NCBI GenBank assembly: GCA_009691765.1
Contig: SIAO01000010.1
Location: 31,504 to 95,503 of the forward strand
Direction: 5' to 3'
DNA: 64,000 bases
From: Planctomycetota bacterium
GTDB taxonomy: Bacteria > Planctomycetota > GCA-002687715
A program made the translations under genes and the position numbers. Under the pieces are notes generated by a model. That model saw only the letters and a list, made by a program, of their open reading frames with translations. It did not search any database and had not been told where the DNA came from. Positions 8,246 to 17,062 of this stretch are shown piece after piece (the first letter of the stretch is position 1; every line of letters starts with the position of its first letter).

Positions 8246-9355
8246 GTGTCTCTGAATCGCACCGCGCTCTGGATTGCCGCTGTCACCTTGCTTCAGGTGG
8301 GTGAGCAGCAGTCCATGACGCTGATGCTGCCGCAGTTGAGCGCGATCTGGCCCGATGCCGATGCGCGCTTGTTGCTCTTGAGTTACGCACTCGGCGCAGC
8401 GCTCGCACCGCTGTGGTTGTTCCAGACATTCCCACGGCTCGCGGCGAATCACGCTGCGATGGGCGCTCTCATCGCGCTCGCGCTCGCCAATGGCATGTTT
8501 GCCATGCTGCCTCCGTTCGGCGTGGCCTTGGCAGCGCGCGCTTTAGTGGGTGCTGCCTCCGGTGTGCTCTCAACGGCGTTGCTCGATGTCGCGGCGCGCC
8601 AAGGACGCGGAGCTGTGCTGGCTCAATCAGGCGCCTTCGTTGCGGGCATCGCTTTGTTCATGCCTCTCGACGCTTGGCTCGGCGCACTCATCGACATTGA
8701 TGGCGTGGCCTCGGTGTACTCAGGGCTCGCGCTTTGCGCATTCATTCCCGCGGCGCATTGCTTGCCCGATGAAAAAGACCTGCATGTGAGCGCCTCTGCT
8801 GAAGATGCGGCGGCGCAAGCGAATCCGCGCGAACGGCGCTTGCTCTTCGCAGCCCTGCTTTCCGCCGCTGCGCTGGCAGCTCCAGTGGCATTCACTCCCG
8901 CGGTGTTGCAATCGCAGAGCGGCGGCAACTTGGACCTCTACGACACCGGCATGTTGCTGTCGTTCAGCGCGCTCGGACCGATGTTGGTGGTGCTGCTGCG
9001 TCGTCAGATCTTCGCGGGCCGCTCTTTTGCCGTGCTGGCGCGCGGAGCCACATGGATCTTGCTGCCAGCCATCTTGCTCCTCGCCGGCGCACTCCACGAT
9101 CCGTTGACGGCAGCCTTGTTGTTGCCCGTGATTCTCGGCATTGAAACCGTACGCCGCACCGGCCTTGCTGGGCTGATGGCCACCGCCGTGCCTGTCGGAG
9201 AACGGCGCGCGTTCCTCGCGCTGCGCGGTCTGGTTCTACAACTTGGCACAGCCGTAGGACTCGCTGCCGCGTTGCCTTGGGGCTCGTTCACAGGCGCGTG
9301 CATGCTCTCTGCGGGCTTCGCAGCAGCAGCAGCAATCTGCATCCCGCGGCGCTGA
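8246..9355 (+). CDS. Major-facilitator-like membrane transporter
   Basis: A 369-aa, strongly hydrophobic protein with about 10-12 predicted membrane segments, short of the ~400-aa MFS norm. The second to fourth helices (LLLLSYALGAALAPLWLF, ALALANGMFAMLPPFGVALA, ALVGAASGVLSTALLDVAA) have the MFS drug/sugar porter look. A polar loop of about 40 residues follows the sixth helix (LPDEKDLHVSASAEDAAAQA). The start is a GTG 10 nt after korB without a clear Shine-Dalgarno. The substrate is unknown. Position after korAB suggests co-transcription but not a functional link. Confidence 0.7.
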   Translation: MSLNRTALWIAAVTLLQVGEQQSMTLMLPQLSAIWPDADARLLLLSYALGAALAPLWLFQTFPRLAANHAAMGALIALALANGMFAMLPPFGVALAARALVGAASGVLSTALLDVAARQGRGAVLAQSGAFVAGIALFMPLDAWLGALIDIDGVASVYSGLALCAFIPAAHCLPDEKDLHVSASAEDAAAQANPRERRLLFAALLSAAALAAPVAFTPAVLQSQSGGNLDLYDTGMLLSFSALGPMLVVLLRRQIFAGRSFAVLARGATWILLPAILLLAGALHDPLTAALLLPVILGIETVRRTGLAGLMATAVPVGERRAFLALRGLVLQLGTAVGLAAALPWGSFTGACMLSAGFAAAAAICIPRR

Positions 9356-9358
9356 CCA

Positions 9359-10654
9359 TCAGCGCAATTGCAAGCGTTGCGCCGGACCAAGCATCGAGGC
9401 AGGCAACGCCGGCGCTTTGACGAAACGCTGCGACAATCGCTGCGCTTCGAGAATCGGCGTGAGCGCTTCCAAGAAACACCACGCGCGGGCCATCCAACCG
9501 AATTGGTTGTCGTGAATGCCGTCGATGAACAAGTCCGGCTCGCGTGGCATGCGCGCAGCGATGTCCAAGACGAGCACCGCATGAGCTTCCGCCCATGTGC
9601 GAAACACAGCCTGCTGCAACGCGACAGCGCGGCAGAGCATTGCGGTGCTCAGCGGCGACGTCATGATGTTCAAGTCATTGAAGATCTCGGCGTGGCGCTG
9701 CGGATGCAAGCTCATGCCTTCGCGCACGACCCAAGGGAAAGTGGCCAACAGCAACTGCGAACCCGCAGCGCGTGACTCGACCTCGATGCGCTCCCAGTCC
9801 GCGAGGATCGGCCGCATGCCAAGCACGTTGCGCTCGCTCACGATCGCAGAATCTGGATTCGTTTCCTCCAAACCCGCAGGCAACACGAAACGTTGCAGCG
9901 GCTTGGCTGGTTCCGCCAACACAGAAGTCTGCGCGCCAATTCCGCTGATGCGTCGCGCCAACGCACTCCAAGACGCCGCACCCTGCAACGCACCTTCACG
10001 CGACACACCACCAGCCGCTTCCAGCAAGCCGGGCGGCGGCGCGCGAAACTTCTCTGCACCATCCCTGCGCACCACGCTGTCCGGCGCAAACTGATTCGCG
10101 CCTTCCATGTATACGATGAAATCCGGCGAAAACGGCAACGCTTCGGTGCGCACGATCGCAGCAATGTCATCTGAAGTGATGCCTTCACGCCCGAGATTCA
10201 ACACTTCGTAGCGCAACGGATTGTTGTGACGCTGCGCCCAGAGGTTGAGCCAATGTTCGAGGAGCTGCGTCCAGCTCCTGTCTTGGTTGTGATTACTGAC
10301 GGTGGTGCTGGCACCGACGCACGCGCTGCGCTTCACACACTCGCGCGGCATTGAACACATAATGCACCGCCCAGGTGCGATGCTTGGCTTCACGCTCACG
10401 CAGGATTGGATCGACGCTGCCACGCTGCGGCGGCGCGGACACTTGCATCATCCACTGCGGGTCCAAGTCGGTGCGTCCGTTGCCAGCCGTCAACTGCTGC
10501 GCGAGCAGAGCGAGGTCGGCTCCAGCACTTTCCACTTCTGCTGTGTGCCGTTGCAGCGTGAACGCGAACACGCGATAACCGCCAATGAGGCGCAGGCTCA
10601 CCTCGATCAACAACAGCCAGCGAGCGCTAGCAACAACGCGAGCAAACGGAACAT
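9359..10654 (-). pseudogene. SGNH/GDSL-hydrolase-like membrane protein broken by two frameshifts
   Basis: Three pieces in two frames read as one protein. A signal anchor (MFRLLALLLALAG) starts at 10654. It continues in another frame from about 10616 (LIEVSLRLIGGYRVFAFTLQ) to about 10335. It then returns to the first frame with the SGNH blocks: CVGASTTVSN (block I), VLNLGREGITSDD (block II), VYMEGANQF (block III position), and DGIHDNQFG (block V with Asp and His). The second break sits in a GTGTGTG run, where restoring one GT gives a continuous ARVCVKRSACVGAST. Either the gene is a pseudogene or the assembly has two indels. The intact protein would be about 430 aa, exported or membrane-anchored, and probably an esterase or acyl-modifying enzyme. 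Confidence 0.6.
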
Positions 10655-10715
10655 GAACCGACGGCGCGGCGATAACTCTGATTTCGCAATTTGCATAACA
10701 GCACTGCGAGCTTAG

Positions 10716-10845
10716 CCGTGAGCCGGGGCAAGAGTGAGCGAGGGCGGAGCACGGTCCAAAGTGGGCGGAGCAATCCGTTGGAGTGCCTCCGAGCCGAAAT
10801 GCGGAATCCCTTCAGGACATACGGAACCCGCGCTCACCACCACCC
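10716..10845 (-). repeat. Dispersed intergenic repeat, copy A
   Basis: Read on the minus strand, this segment matches 16929-17050 on the plus strand at roughly 80 percent identity, with a nearly perfect core of about 45 bp (GGGTTCCG, one variable base, then ATGTCCTGAAGGGATTCCGC and onward). Each copy has short internal direct repeats: two TTCCGCAT-like units in the first half and two TGCTCC units in the second half. It starts about 5-8 nt beyond the TAA of the 10850-11473 gene. No protein frame is evident. Confidence 0.8.
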
Positions 10846-10849
10846 GCGC

Positions 10850-11473
10850 TTAGAAGCGCCAGCGGAGGCAGTAGCAGAGCGCCCAGCTTGGCGGTTGATT
10901 CCCGCTGAAGGTGTCGGCGTAACGCTGCACGCGCGCGGGTTGCGCGGCCATGGTTTGTTGCATCAAGTCAAAGCTGCGTTGGCGGCGCGTCTCGGCTGCA
11001 GTGATGTCTTCGCCCCGCGCGGCTTGCAACGCCACGAGTTGGGCGCGCACGGCCAGCGCTTGCGGCGTGTCTTCACCAGCCTCCGCCACGATCAAGGCTT
11101 CAGCACGACGGACGGCGCGCACGGCGCCACGTCCATCACCCCGGCGCGCCGCGGTGGCTGCTAACTGCGTAAGTACGAGGGCTTGGAGATGCCCGTTGCT
11201 GCGTCCGGCCACTGTCGTCCAAGCATCGTGCGCCGCGGTAAACGCCTTTTCATGACAGTCGAGCAGCAAGTGTGCGACGGATTCCATCAACTTCAGTGCC
11301 GCCAAATCGTCGATGGCACGAGTGAGGAAGAAAGCGCGTGCGGCTAGGGCTCGTTCGCCACCGCTGGATTCCATGAACACTTGGAGTTCCGGCAGCCGAC
11401 CCTGCAAAAGACCCGCCAGATGCTCGAGCACAGGCTGTGGTTTGAAGGTGCGTGGCGTGGCGGTCAGAACCAT
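10850..11473 (-). CDS. Helical protein of unknown function
   Basis: A 207-aa protein predicted to be almost entirely alpha-helical, rich in Ala, Leu and Arg. It has repeated helix-turn-helix segments (AARAFFLTRAIDDLAALKLM, LQALVLTQLAATAARRGDGR, VRAVRRAEALIVAEAGED) that resemble TPR-like scaffolds. There is no signal peptide or membrane segment. The start is supported by GGAGG six nt before the ATG. I do not recognise a family. The dispersed repeat copy A follows directly after the stop codon. Confidence 0.6.
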   Translation of the reverse strand: MVLTATPRTFKPQPVLEHLAGLLQGRLPELQVFMESSGGERALAARAFFLTRAIDDLAALKLMESVAHLLLDCHEKAFTAAHDAWTTVAGRSNGHLQALVLTQLAATAARRGDGRGAVRAVRRAEALIVAEAGEDTPQALAVRAQLVALQAARGEDITAAETRRQRSFDLMQQTMAAQPARVQRYADTFSGNQPPSWALCYCLRWRF

Positions 11474-11634
11474 GGAGAGCCTCCGGAGGCCCTGTCACTC
11501 TCGGCCACCTCGGGTACTTTCGGCACGCCGAGGTACCTTTCCGAAGTCCATTTCCAGAAGAGCTCCGCACGGATGCACTGGTCTGGGAATCGAGTGAACG
11601 AAACCGGTGTTGTTGCTCCTTGGAGGTTCTCACC

Positions 11635-13260
11635 ATGCGTTATGTCGCCGTCCTGCTGTTCCTGCTGCTCCCACTCGTGGCCCAAGCCCCTGCCGATGTC
11701 ATTGAGGCCATTCGCAAGGAAGAGGTCCAAAACCCGCAGGTTCAGGTCATTCTCAAGGACCTCGTCGATGGCATTGGGCCGCGGCTCACCTCCTCGACGC
11801 AGCTCACCCAAGCGTGTGAATGGGCGCGCGATAAGTTCAGGAGCTTCGGAATTGCCTCAGCGCGCACCGAGGAATGGGGCACGTTTCCGGTCGGCTTCGA
11901 CCGCACGAGCATGTCCGGCCGCATCGTCTCGCCCGAAGAAATGGTTTTGCAATTCACCACGCCCTGCTGGACCCCCGGCACCAACGGAGCCGCGCGTGGG
12001 CGCGTTGTGGCCGCTCCTAGCAGCCTCGCCGATCTGGATGCCATGGGCGCCAAGCTCAAGGGCACCTGGCTGCTCGGCAGCGTGAAAGGCTTGCGCGGCA
12101 AGGAGCGCAGCGAAGCCTATACCCGCCTCGGCTTGCTGGGCAGCATCACTAGTGCCCCCGGAGATTTGGTCATCACCGATGGCAACCACAACATCACTTG
12201 GGAAACACGACCCACAGACACGCGCGTCATCCTCATCGCTTCGCAATACAAAACCATCGCCAAGATGCTCGAAGAAGGCAAGGAAGTCGAAGCGGAGTTC
12301 AATCTCGATCAAAAGTTCGTCCAAGGGCCAATCAAGCTCTACAACGTGCTGGCGGAAATCCCGGGCACGGAAAAGCCGAATGAGCTGGTCATCGTCGGCG
12401 GCCACATCGACTCTTGGGACGGCGCGCGCGGCACCACTGACAACGGCACGGGCACCGCAACCACCATCGAAGCAGCACGCTTGCTGATGGCTGCGGGGGC
12501 AAAACCGCGCCGCACGATTCGTTTCATGTTGTGGAGTGGCGAAGAACAAGGCTTGCTCGGTTCGCGCGCCTACGCCCAAGCGCATCCTGAAGAGAACGCG
12601 CGCATCTCGGCCGTGCTCGTACACGACGGCGGCACCAATTATGTCAGCGGCATCAGCGCCACCGCCGCCATGGAACCCATCTTCGCGAAGATCTTCGAAC
12701 CCTTAAGTTCGATGCAAGGCGAGCTGAAGTTCAACGTGCGCCCCGTGAAGAGCTTGCCCATGGGCATTGGTTCCGATCACGACACCTATGTGCAAGCGGG
12801 CGTGCCCGGTTTCTTCTGGTCGCAGGCCGGGAAAGCCAACTACACGCGCACGCATCACACGCAACACGACACCTTCGACGCTGCGATTGCCGAGTACCAG
12901 AGCCACACTTCAACGGTGGTGGCTATCGGCGCCTTGGCGGTCGCAAACTTGCCGGACATGCTGCCCCGCGACGGGCTGCGCTCTGCGACAGAAGTCACGC
13001 GCGGTCCACGGCGCACGCTGGGCATTCAACTCGCCGAAGAAGGTGACAGCTTGGATGTGGCCGGAGTTGAAGCGGATGGCCCCGGCGCCAAGGCCGGACT
13101 GAAAACCGGCGATGTCATCTTGAAGATCGGCGGCAAGGAAGTGAAGAACCGCTTCGATATGCGCCAAGCGCTGCGCGACGGCGGCACCACGCAAGCGGTT
13201 TCAGTGAAACGCGGCACACAGACATTGGAACTGAAGGTGTCGTTCGAAGTGGCGAAGTGA
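11635..13260 (+). CDS. Secreted M28-family metallopeptidase with C-terminal PDZ domain
   Basis: The 541-aa precursor begins with a signal peptide (MRYVAVLLFLLLPLVAQA). A PA-like inserted region (about 60-230) precedes the M28 catalytic core. Zinc-site motifs are visible: GGHIDSWDG (about 253-261, His and Asp), DNGTGTATTIEAA, WSGEEQGLLGS (about 299-309, catalytic/binding Glu pair) and SDHDTYVQAGVP (about 378, Asp). HHTQHDT near 405 gives the last His. A PDZ domain occupies about 455-541 (AGLKTGDVILKIGGKEV). M28 enzymes of this layout are aminopeptidases or carboxypeptidases acting outside the cytoplasm. The start at 11635 is preceded by GGAGG with an 8-nt spacer. A longer in-frame opening upstream is rejected. 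Confidence 0.92.
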   Translation: MRYVAVLLFLLLPLVAQAPADVIEAIRKEEVQNPQVQVILKDLVDGIGPRLTSSTQLTQACEWARDKFRSFGIASARTEEWGTFPVGFDRTSMSGRIVSPEEMVLQFTTPCWTPGTNGAARGRVVAAPSSLADLDAMGAKLKGTWLLGSVKGLRGKERSEAYTRLGLLGSITSAPGDLVITDGNHNITWETRPTDTRVILIASQYKTIAKMLEEGKEVEAEFNLDQKFVQGPIKLYNVLAEIPGTEKPNELVIVGGHIDSWDGARGTTDNGTGTATTIEAARLLMAAGAKPRRTIRFMLWSGEEQGLLGSRAYAQAHPEENARISAVLVHDGGTNYVSGISATAAMEPIFAKIFEPLSSMQGELKFNVRPVKSLPMGIGSDHDTYVQAGVPGFFWSQAGKANYTRTHHTQHDTFDAAIAEYQSHTSTVVAIGALAVANLPDMLPRDGLRSATEVTRGPRRTLGIQLAEEGDSLDVAGVEADGPGAKAGLKTGDVILKIGGKEVKNRFDMRQALRDGGTTQAVSVKRGTQTLELKVSFEVAK

Positions 13261-13270
13261 CCCGCTGCCC

Positions 13271-14092
13271 TTAGGGCGCCGCTACCACGTAGGCAATCCA
13301 CGAAGGATCGTTGCTGCAACTGTCCTTCAAGGAGAACACACCATTGCCACGCGTGGTGCCGCGCTCGGTGCCTTCGAAGTAGCACTTCACTTCTTTGAAG
13401 CCGGCAGCGCGCAAGAGCTCAATGACTTCTGGCAATGTCCAGAAACGCCAACTGTATGTGAAGGCGTTGGTCATGTGCGTGCCGTCCGGAAACTCGAAGT
13501 GGATAGCGCACTCCACGTCGTGGTTCACAATGTCGAAGCTCTTGTGCTCCCACACATAGCGGTAGCCCGGCAACGATTTGCGCTCTACCAGCGGGTCCAT
13601 GGACTCGGAGCCACCGTGCATGTCGATGTAGAAGAGCCCGTCTTTTTTCAGATTGCGTCGCGCTGCGCGGAAATAGGCCAGCAACGCTTCGCGGGTCTTG
13701 AACACCCAGAATGAGAAGTTGAAGGCTGCGTTCACATCCACGCGGGATGTCTTTGTGTGCAACACATCGCCGGGGATGAGTTTCACGCGCGCGGAATCGT
13801 CGCCGAGCGGCGCGACGTTGTACTGCATCCCCCACGCCTGGACCTTTTCGTCTAAGTCCACGCCGATGGCGTTACGGTCGCGGTGGCTGGCCACCCACGT
13901 GGCGCAGAAATGCGCAGTGCCGCAAAAATCCTCGCGCAGGCTCAAAGGCTTGCGCCCACGCAGTGAAGTGAAAGTGCGCGTGATGAAGTTCACATCCGCG
14001 TCCGGAGTCTGCACCGCACGTTGATAGAGCTTGTGGCGATCGGCGCTACGAGCACTGAGAGCAGGGCGGGCAATTTTCTTTTTCTTGGGCAC
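13271..14092 (-). CDS. Class I SAM-dependent methyltransferase
   Basis: A soluble protein of about 273 aa with a Rossmann methyltransferase core: LREDFCGTAHFCATWV (SAM motif I region), AIGVDLDEKVQAWG, VKLIPGDVL and AFNFSFWVFKTREALLAYF. It ends with the typical LRAAGF and a C-terminal strand. The family acceptor is unknown to me. I prefer the GTG at 14092, which has GGAG nine nt upstream. An ATG at 14143 is in frame and would add 17 residues, but it would run close to the divergent moxR start at 14166. A lysine-rich patch (PKKKK) follows the GTG. Confidence 0.85.
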   Translation of the reverse strand: MPKKKKIARPALSARSADRHKLYQRAVQTPDADVNFITRTFTSLRGRKPLSLREDFCGTAHFCATWVASHRDRNAIGVDLDEKVQAWGMQYNVAPLGDDSARVKLIPGDVLHTKTSRVDVNAAFNFSFWVFKTREALLAYFRAARRNLKKDGLFYIDMHGGSESMDPLVERKSLPGYRYVWEHKSFDIVNHDVECAIHFEFPDGTHMTNAFTYSWRFWTLPEVIELLRAAGFKEVKCYFEGTERGTTRGNGVFSLKDSCSNDPSWIAYVVAAP

Positions 14093-14153
14093 GTTGAAAG
14101 ACTCCGGTTGGCGCTCCAAATAGCGAGGCTTCAGTGTGCTCACAAGCTGTGCC

Positions 14154-14159
14154 TATACT
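14154..14159 (+). promoter_or_regulatory. -10 box of the MoxR/TraB-like operon
   Basis: TATACT, the best match in the window to a sigma70-type -10, lies 6 nt before the ATG at 14166. The mRNA would be leaderless, and this decides the start over an upstream in-frame opening at 14136. Confidence 0.55.
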
Positions 14160-14165
14160 GCTGCC

Positions 14166-15086
14166 ATGCGCACACGCAGGATTGGATCTGTGGAATTGGT
14201 GTTGGCCGAGCCCGTGCCGTCGAAGACCGCATGGGTGGGCCGCGAAGACTTGATCGAGCAGGTGCTGGCCTGCTGGACGCTCGTGAATGATGCGGATCGC
14301 GCGCTCTGCCCGCGCATCGTCGGGCGACCTGGCATGGGCAAGACCACGCTCGCTCAAGCAGCCGGGGCAGCCTTGGGCACGCCTGTGCACATTTTCCAAT
14401 GCACCATGGACACACGCCCTGAGGATCTTTTGATCCTGCCCGTCATCGCAGACTCTGGGCGCATCACCTATCACGCCTCCGCACTGGTCACGGCGCTGCT
14501 CGACGGCGGCACCGTGATCTTGGATGAAGCCAACCGCATGAGTGAGAAGTCGTGGGCCAGTCTCGCGCCACTCTTGGACGCGCGGCGCTATGTGGAAAGC
14601 AGCATCGCTGGTGTGCGCATTGACGCGCATCCAGATTTCCGCGCTTGCGTCACCATGAACGAAGACAGCTCCACCTATGAAGTGCCCGAGTACATCCTCT
14701 CGCGCTTGCAGCCCATGATCGAAGTGGATTTCCCCACGCGTGATGAAGAACTGGCCATCTTGCGTTGGAATGTTGACTTCGCGCCCGATGCCTTGCTCAC
14801 CATGACCGCAGACTTTTTGAGCGGCGCACACAAACATCACTTGGGCTACACCACGCGCGACGGCATCAACATCATGCGCTACGCCTTGAAGCTGCAACAC
14901 CGCGGCGTGATGGCCGACACTACACAAGTGTTCGTCTTCGCCATGGAAGCGGTGCTCGGCACCGGAGCCGGCGATTTCGCAGCGCGCGCGCCTGTTGCGG
15001 GCAGCGACGATCCTGACGCGGACGACGATGAAGCCGATGATCTGTTCGACTCGGAGGCTGACGACACCTCCGACGACAAGGGCTGA
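14166..15086 (+). CDS. MoxR-type AAA+ ATPase
   Basis: A 306-aa AAA+ ATPase with Walker A GRPGMGKTTLA (about 54-64), Walker B GGTVILDEANRM (about 115-126), and FRACVTMN (sensor 1) with an arginine-containing EYILSRLQPMIEVDFP segment after it. MoxR proteins act as ATP-driven chaperones that remodel partner proteins, usually ones with a von Willebrand A (VWA) domain. Here the partner gene starts 1 nt after the stop and encodes a TraB-like protein instead. The last 25 residues are a strongly acidic Asp/Glu tail (DDPDADDDEADD), unusual for MoxR. The start choice is set by TATACT at 14154. Confidence 0.9.
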   Translation: MRTRRIGSVELVLAEPVPSKTAWVGREDLIEQVLACWTLVNDADRALCPRIVGRPGMGKTTLAQAAGAALGTPVHIFQCTMDTRPEDLLILPVIADSGRITYHASALVTALLDGGTVILDEANRMSEKSWASLAPLLDARRYVESSIAGVRIDAHPDFRACVTMNEDSSTYEVPEYILSRLQPMIEVDFPTRDEELAILRWNVDFAPDALLTMTADFLSGAHKHHLGYTTRDGINIMRYALKLQHRGVMADTTQVFVFAMEAVLGTGAGDFAARAPVAGSDDPDADDDEADDLFDSEADDTSDDKG

Positions 15087-15087
15087 C

Positions 15088-16914
15088 GTGGCGCAGTTGC
15101 GGCATGGCGATATCACAGCGCTCCCCGTGGTTCACGGGCGGCTCGCTTGCGCCTTGGAAGCCCGCCGCCTTCTGCAAAGCGCTTCTTGGACCGACTTGGT
15201 GGTGGAGCTTCCACCATCACTCCAAAGCACTATGGAGAGCGGACTTGAATTGCTGCCGCGCATCTCCGCGTTGGTCTATCGCCACGACGCCGATTTCGAT
15301 GGACACAACGCCGCGCGCTGGTATGTGCCCGTGGATCCGTGCGATGCCATGGTCGAAGCATTGCGTTTAGCCACCAATATGAACTTGAGCGTGCACTACG
15401 CCGATCGCGAAGTGCGCGACTTCGTGCCCAAGCCCACAATTCTCCCGGATGCTGCGGCGTTGCAGACCCTCGGTGCTGAGGCGTGGTGGCATTCACTGCA
15501 ACCCTTGCTCGCCAAGCACCCGCGCGACGAACAAGATGCGCAGCGCGAGCAGCACATGGCCGCCGTGTTGCAACGCGTTCAACGCGAGCGCGGCGCGTCG
15601 GCGCGAATCTTGTTCCTCTGCGGCCTCGCCCACTGGGGCCCCATTCGTACGCTCTTGCAATCCGCCAATGTGCTGTGCGAAGACCCAGGCGAAGTGCCCG
15701 AACGCGTCGAGCTGCACACTCTCGCGCGTTTCTCGCTGCCTCAAGCCATGGCCGAACTGCCTTGGATGGCCGCGCGCTGGGAGCGCCACCGCCGCCGCAC
15801 CCCAACAGCGAACTTCGAACTCGCAGCGCAGATCCCACACTTGTTGCTTGCGGCTCGCGACGCCTTTGAACGCAAACACGGCGACACTTTGGAACGCCCA
15901 ACACCCGCGCGCTTGGCGACGCTCGTTGATTTCGCACGCAAATTGACAGTGCGTTCTGGACGCTTGTTGCCGGATGCGTGGACGTTGGGTGTGGCCGCTC
16001 GCGGTTGCGTGGGGAACGACTATGCGTTGGCGTTGTTAGAGACCGCGGAGCAGTACACCGCGAACCCCGCTGATGGGTTGCGACTCCACAAAGATCACGC
16101 GGTCGTTGAAGGCACCAGTGTGCGCATGTGGCCGCGCACTCCCGGTGAAGCGCGGGAAATGAAACCTCTGCGACTCCGCCGAGAACCACCACCAGAGTTG
16201 CGCCAACGTTGGCGCCGCGCATGGGACCCAACGCGCGCGTGCTCGTGGCTGCCTGAAGACGCAACCATCGAAGCGTTCCGTCGACACGTGTGCGGCAATG
16301 CCCTCGCACTCGCCGGTCTCGATCGCCGCCGCACCGAACCCTTCAGCGCGTCGCTCCTCGATGGCTTGGATCTGCGCGCCACACTGCGCGACCCGCTCTT
16401 GCGCCTGCATGTGCGTGAAGACCCGCGCGTGCCCGGTGGCGTCGGCGCCTTTGTGCTCATCTTTGAAGATGACCCGCAAGGCGACCGCTTCCCTTACCGC
16501 AGCACTTGGTACGCCGAAAAGCCCTGGGAATCCACGCTCGCGTTCTACGCCACGAACCCGCTCGCGACGCCCGTGGGCCCGGGCGTTGCGCTATCTCATT
16601 ACGGCGGCGCAATGTTCCTCTATCCGCCTCTACCCATTCCCGACATCTGGGACGACTTGCGCTTCGAGCAATCACGCACCAGTGCCGAGCGCCTGTTGCG
16701 CGCCGCGGTCTATTGGTCCCAAGACAAGTTCGTGGTGCATGTGAGCGAACAACCCCCATCACGCCGCATCGAAGCCGAAGCCGCGCGCCTCGGCAAACAC
16801 ATTGTGCACTTGCCACTCACGGCATTCCCCACAACTCAACTACAGCGCCTGCGCCGCATGCACATTCTCAACGGCAACACGGTGCGTTCGTGGGCCGGCC
16901 GCTGGATCCGTTGA
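15088..16914 (+). CDS. Large protein with N-terminal TraB/PrgY-like domain, partner of MoxR
   Basis: A 608-aa soluble protein. The first ~200 residues resemble the TraB/PrgY/ChaN superfamily: RHGDIT and PVVHGRLACALEARRLL at residues 5-24, LVVELPPSL near 38, and ARILFLCGLAHWGPI near 173-187 following a REQHM helix. The second half is unlike any family I can name. Its C-terminal 60 residues (RLLRAAVYWSQDKFVVHVSE ... RMHILNGNTVRSWA) look like a conserved domain. The GTG at 15088 lies 1 nt after the MoxR stop, so the pair is translationally coupled. No VWA gene is adjacent. It could be a substrate or effector of the MoxR ATPase; enzymatic activity is not established. Confidence 0.75.
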   Translation: MAQLRHGDITALPVVHGRLACALEARRLLQSASWTDLVVELPPSLQSTMESGLELLPRISALVYRHDADFDGHNAARWYVPVDPCDAMVEALRLATNMNLSVHYADREVRDFVPKPTILPDAAALQTLGAEAWWHSLQPLLAKHPRDEQDAQREQHMAAVLQRVQRERGASARILFLCGLAHWGPIRTLLQSANVLCEDPGEVPERVELHTLARFSLPQAMAELPWMAARWERHRRRTPTANFELAAQIPHLLLAARDAFERKHGDTLERPTPARLATLVDFARKLTVRSGRLLPDAWTLGVAARGCVGNDYALALLETAEQYTANPADGLRLHKDHAVVEGTSVRMWPRTPGEAREMKPLRLRREPPPELRQRWRRAWDPTRACSWLPEDATIEAFRRHVCGNALALAGLDRRRTEPFSASLLDGLDLRATLRDPLLRLHVREDPRVPGGVGAFVLIFEDDPQGDRFPYRSTWYAEKPWESTLAFYATNPLATPVGPGVALSHYGGAMFLYPPLPIPDIWDDLRFEQSRTSAERLLRAAVYWSQDKFVVHVSEQPPSRRIEAEAARLGKHIVHLPLTAFPTTQLQRLRRMHILNGNTVRSWAGRWIR

Positions 16915-16928
16915 GCCTTTCGCATGCA

Positions 16929-17050
16929 CGGTGGTTCGCGCGGGTTCCGCATGTCCTGAAGGGATTCCGCATTTCAGCTCGGATGCCTCGAACGAAATGC
17001 TCCACCCCCACAGGACCATGCTCCACCTGCGCTCACTTTTGCCTTGGCGA
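16929..17050 (+). repeat. Dispersed intergenic repeat, copy B
   Basis: Homologous to the reverse complement of 10716-10845. It begins about 15 nt after the stop of the MoxR-partner gene and lies in the same orientation relative to its upstream gene as copy A does. It fills almost all of the space to the convergent LamG gene. No open frame or intrinsic terminator is apparent. Confidence 0.8.
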
Positions 17051-17062
17051 ACCAAGCGCCAA

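Noticed and set aside
14046-15116. Minus-strand frame of 356 codons opposite moxR
   Set aside because: Antisense to a well-supported AAA+ ATPase; the high GC content gives long spurious frames on the other strand.
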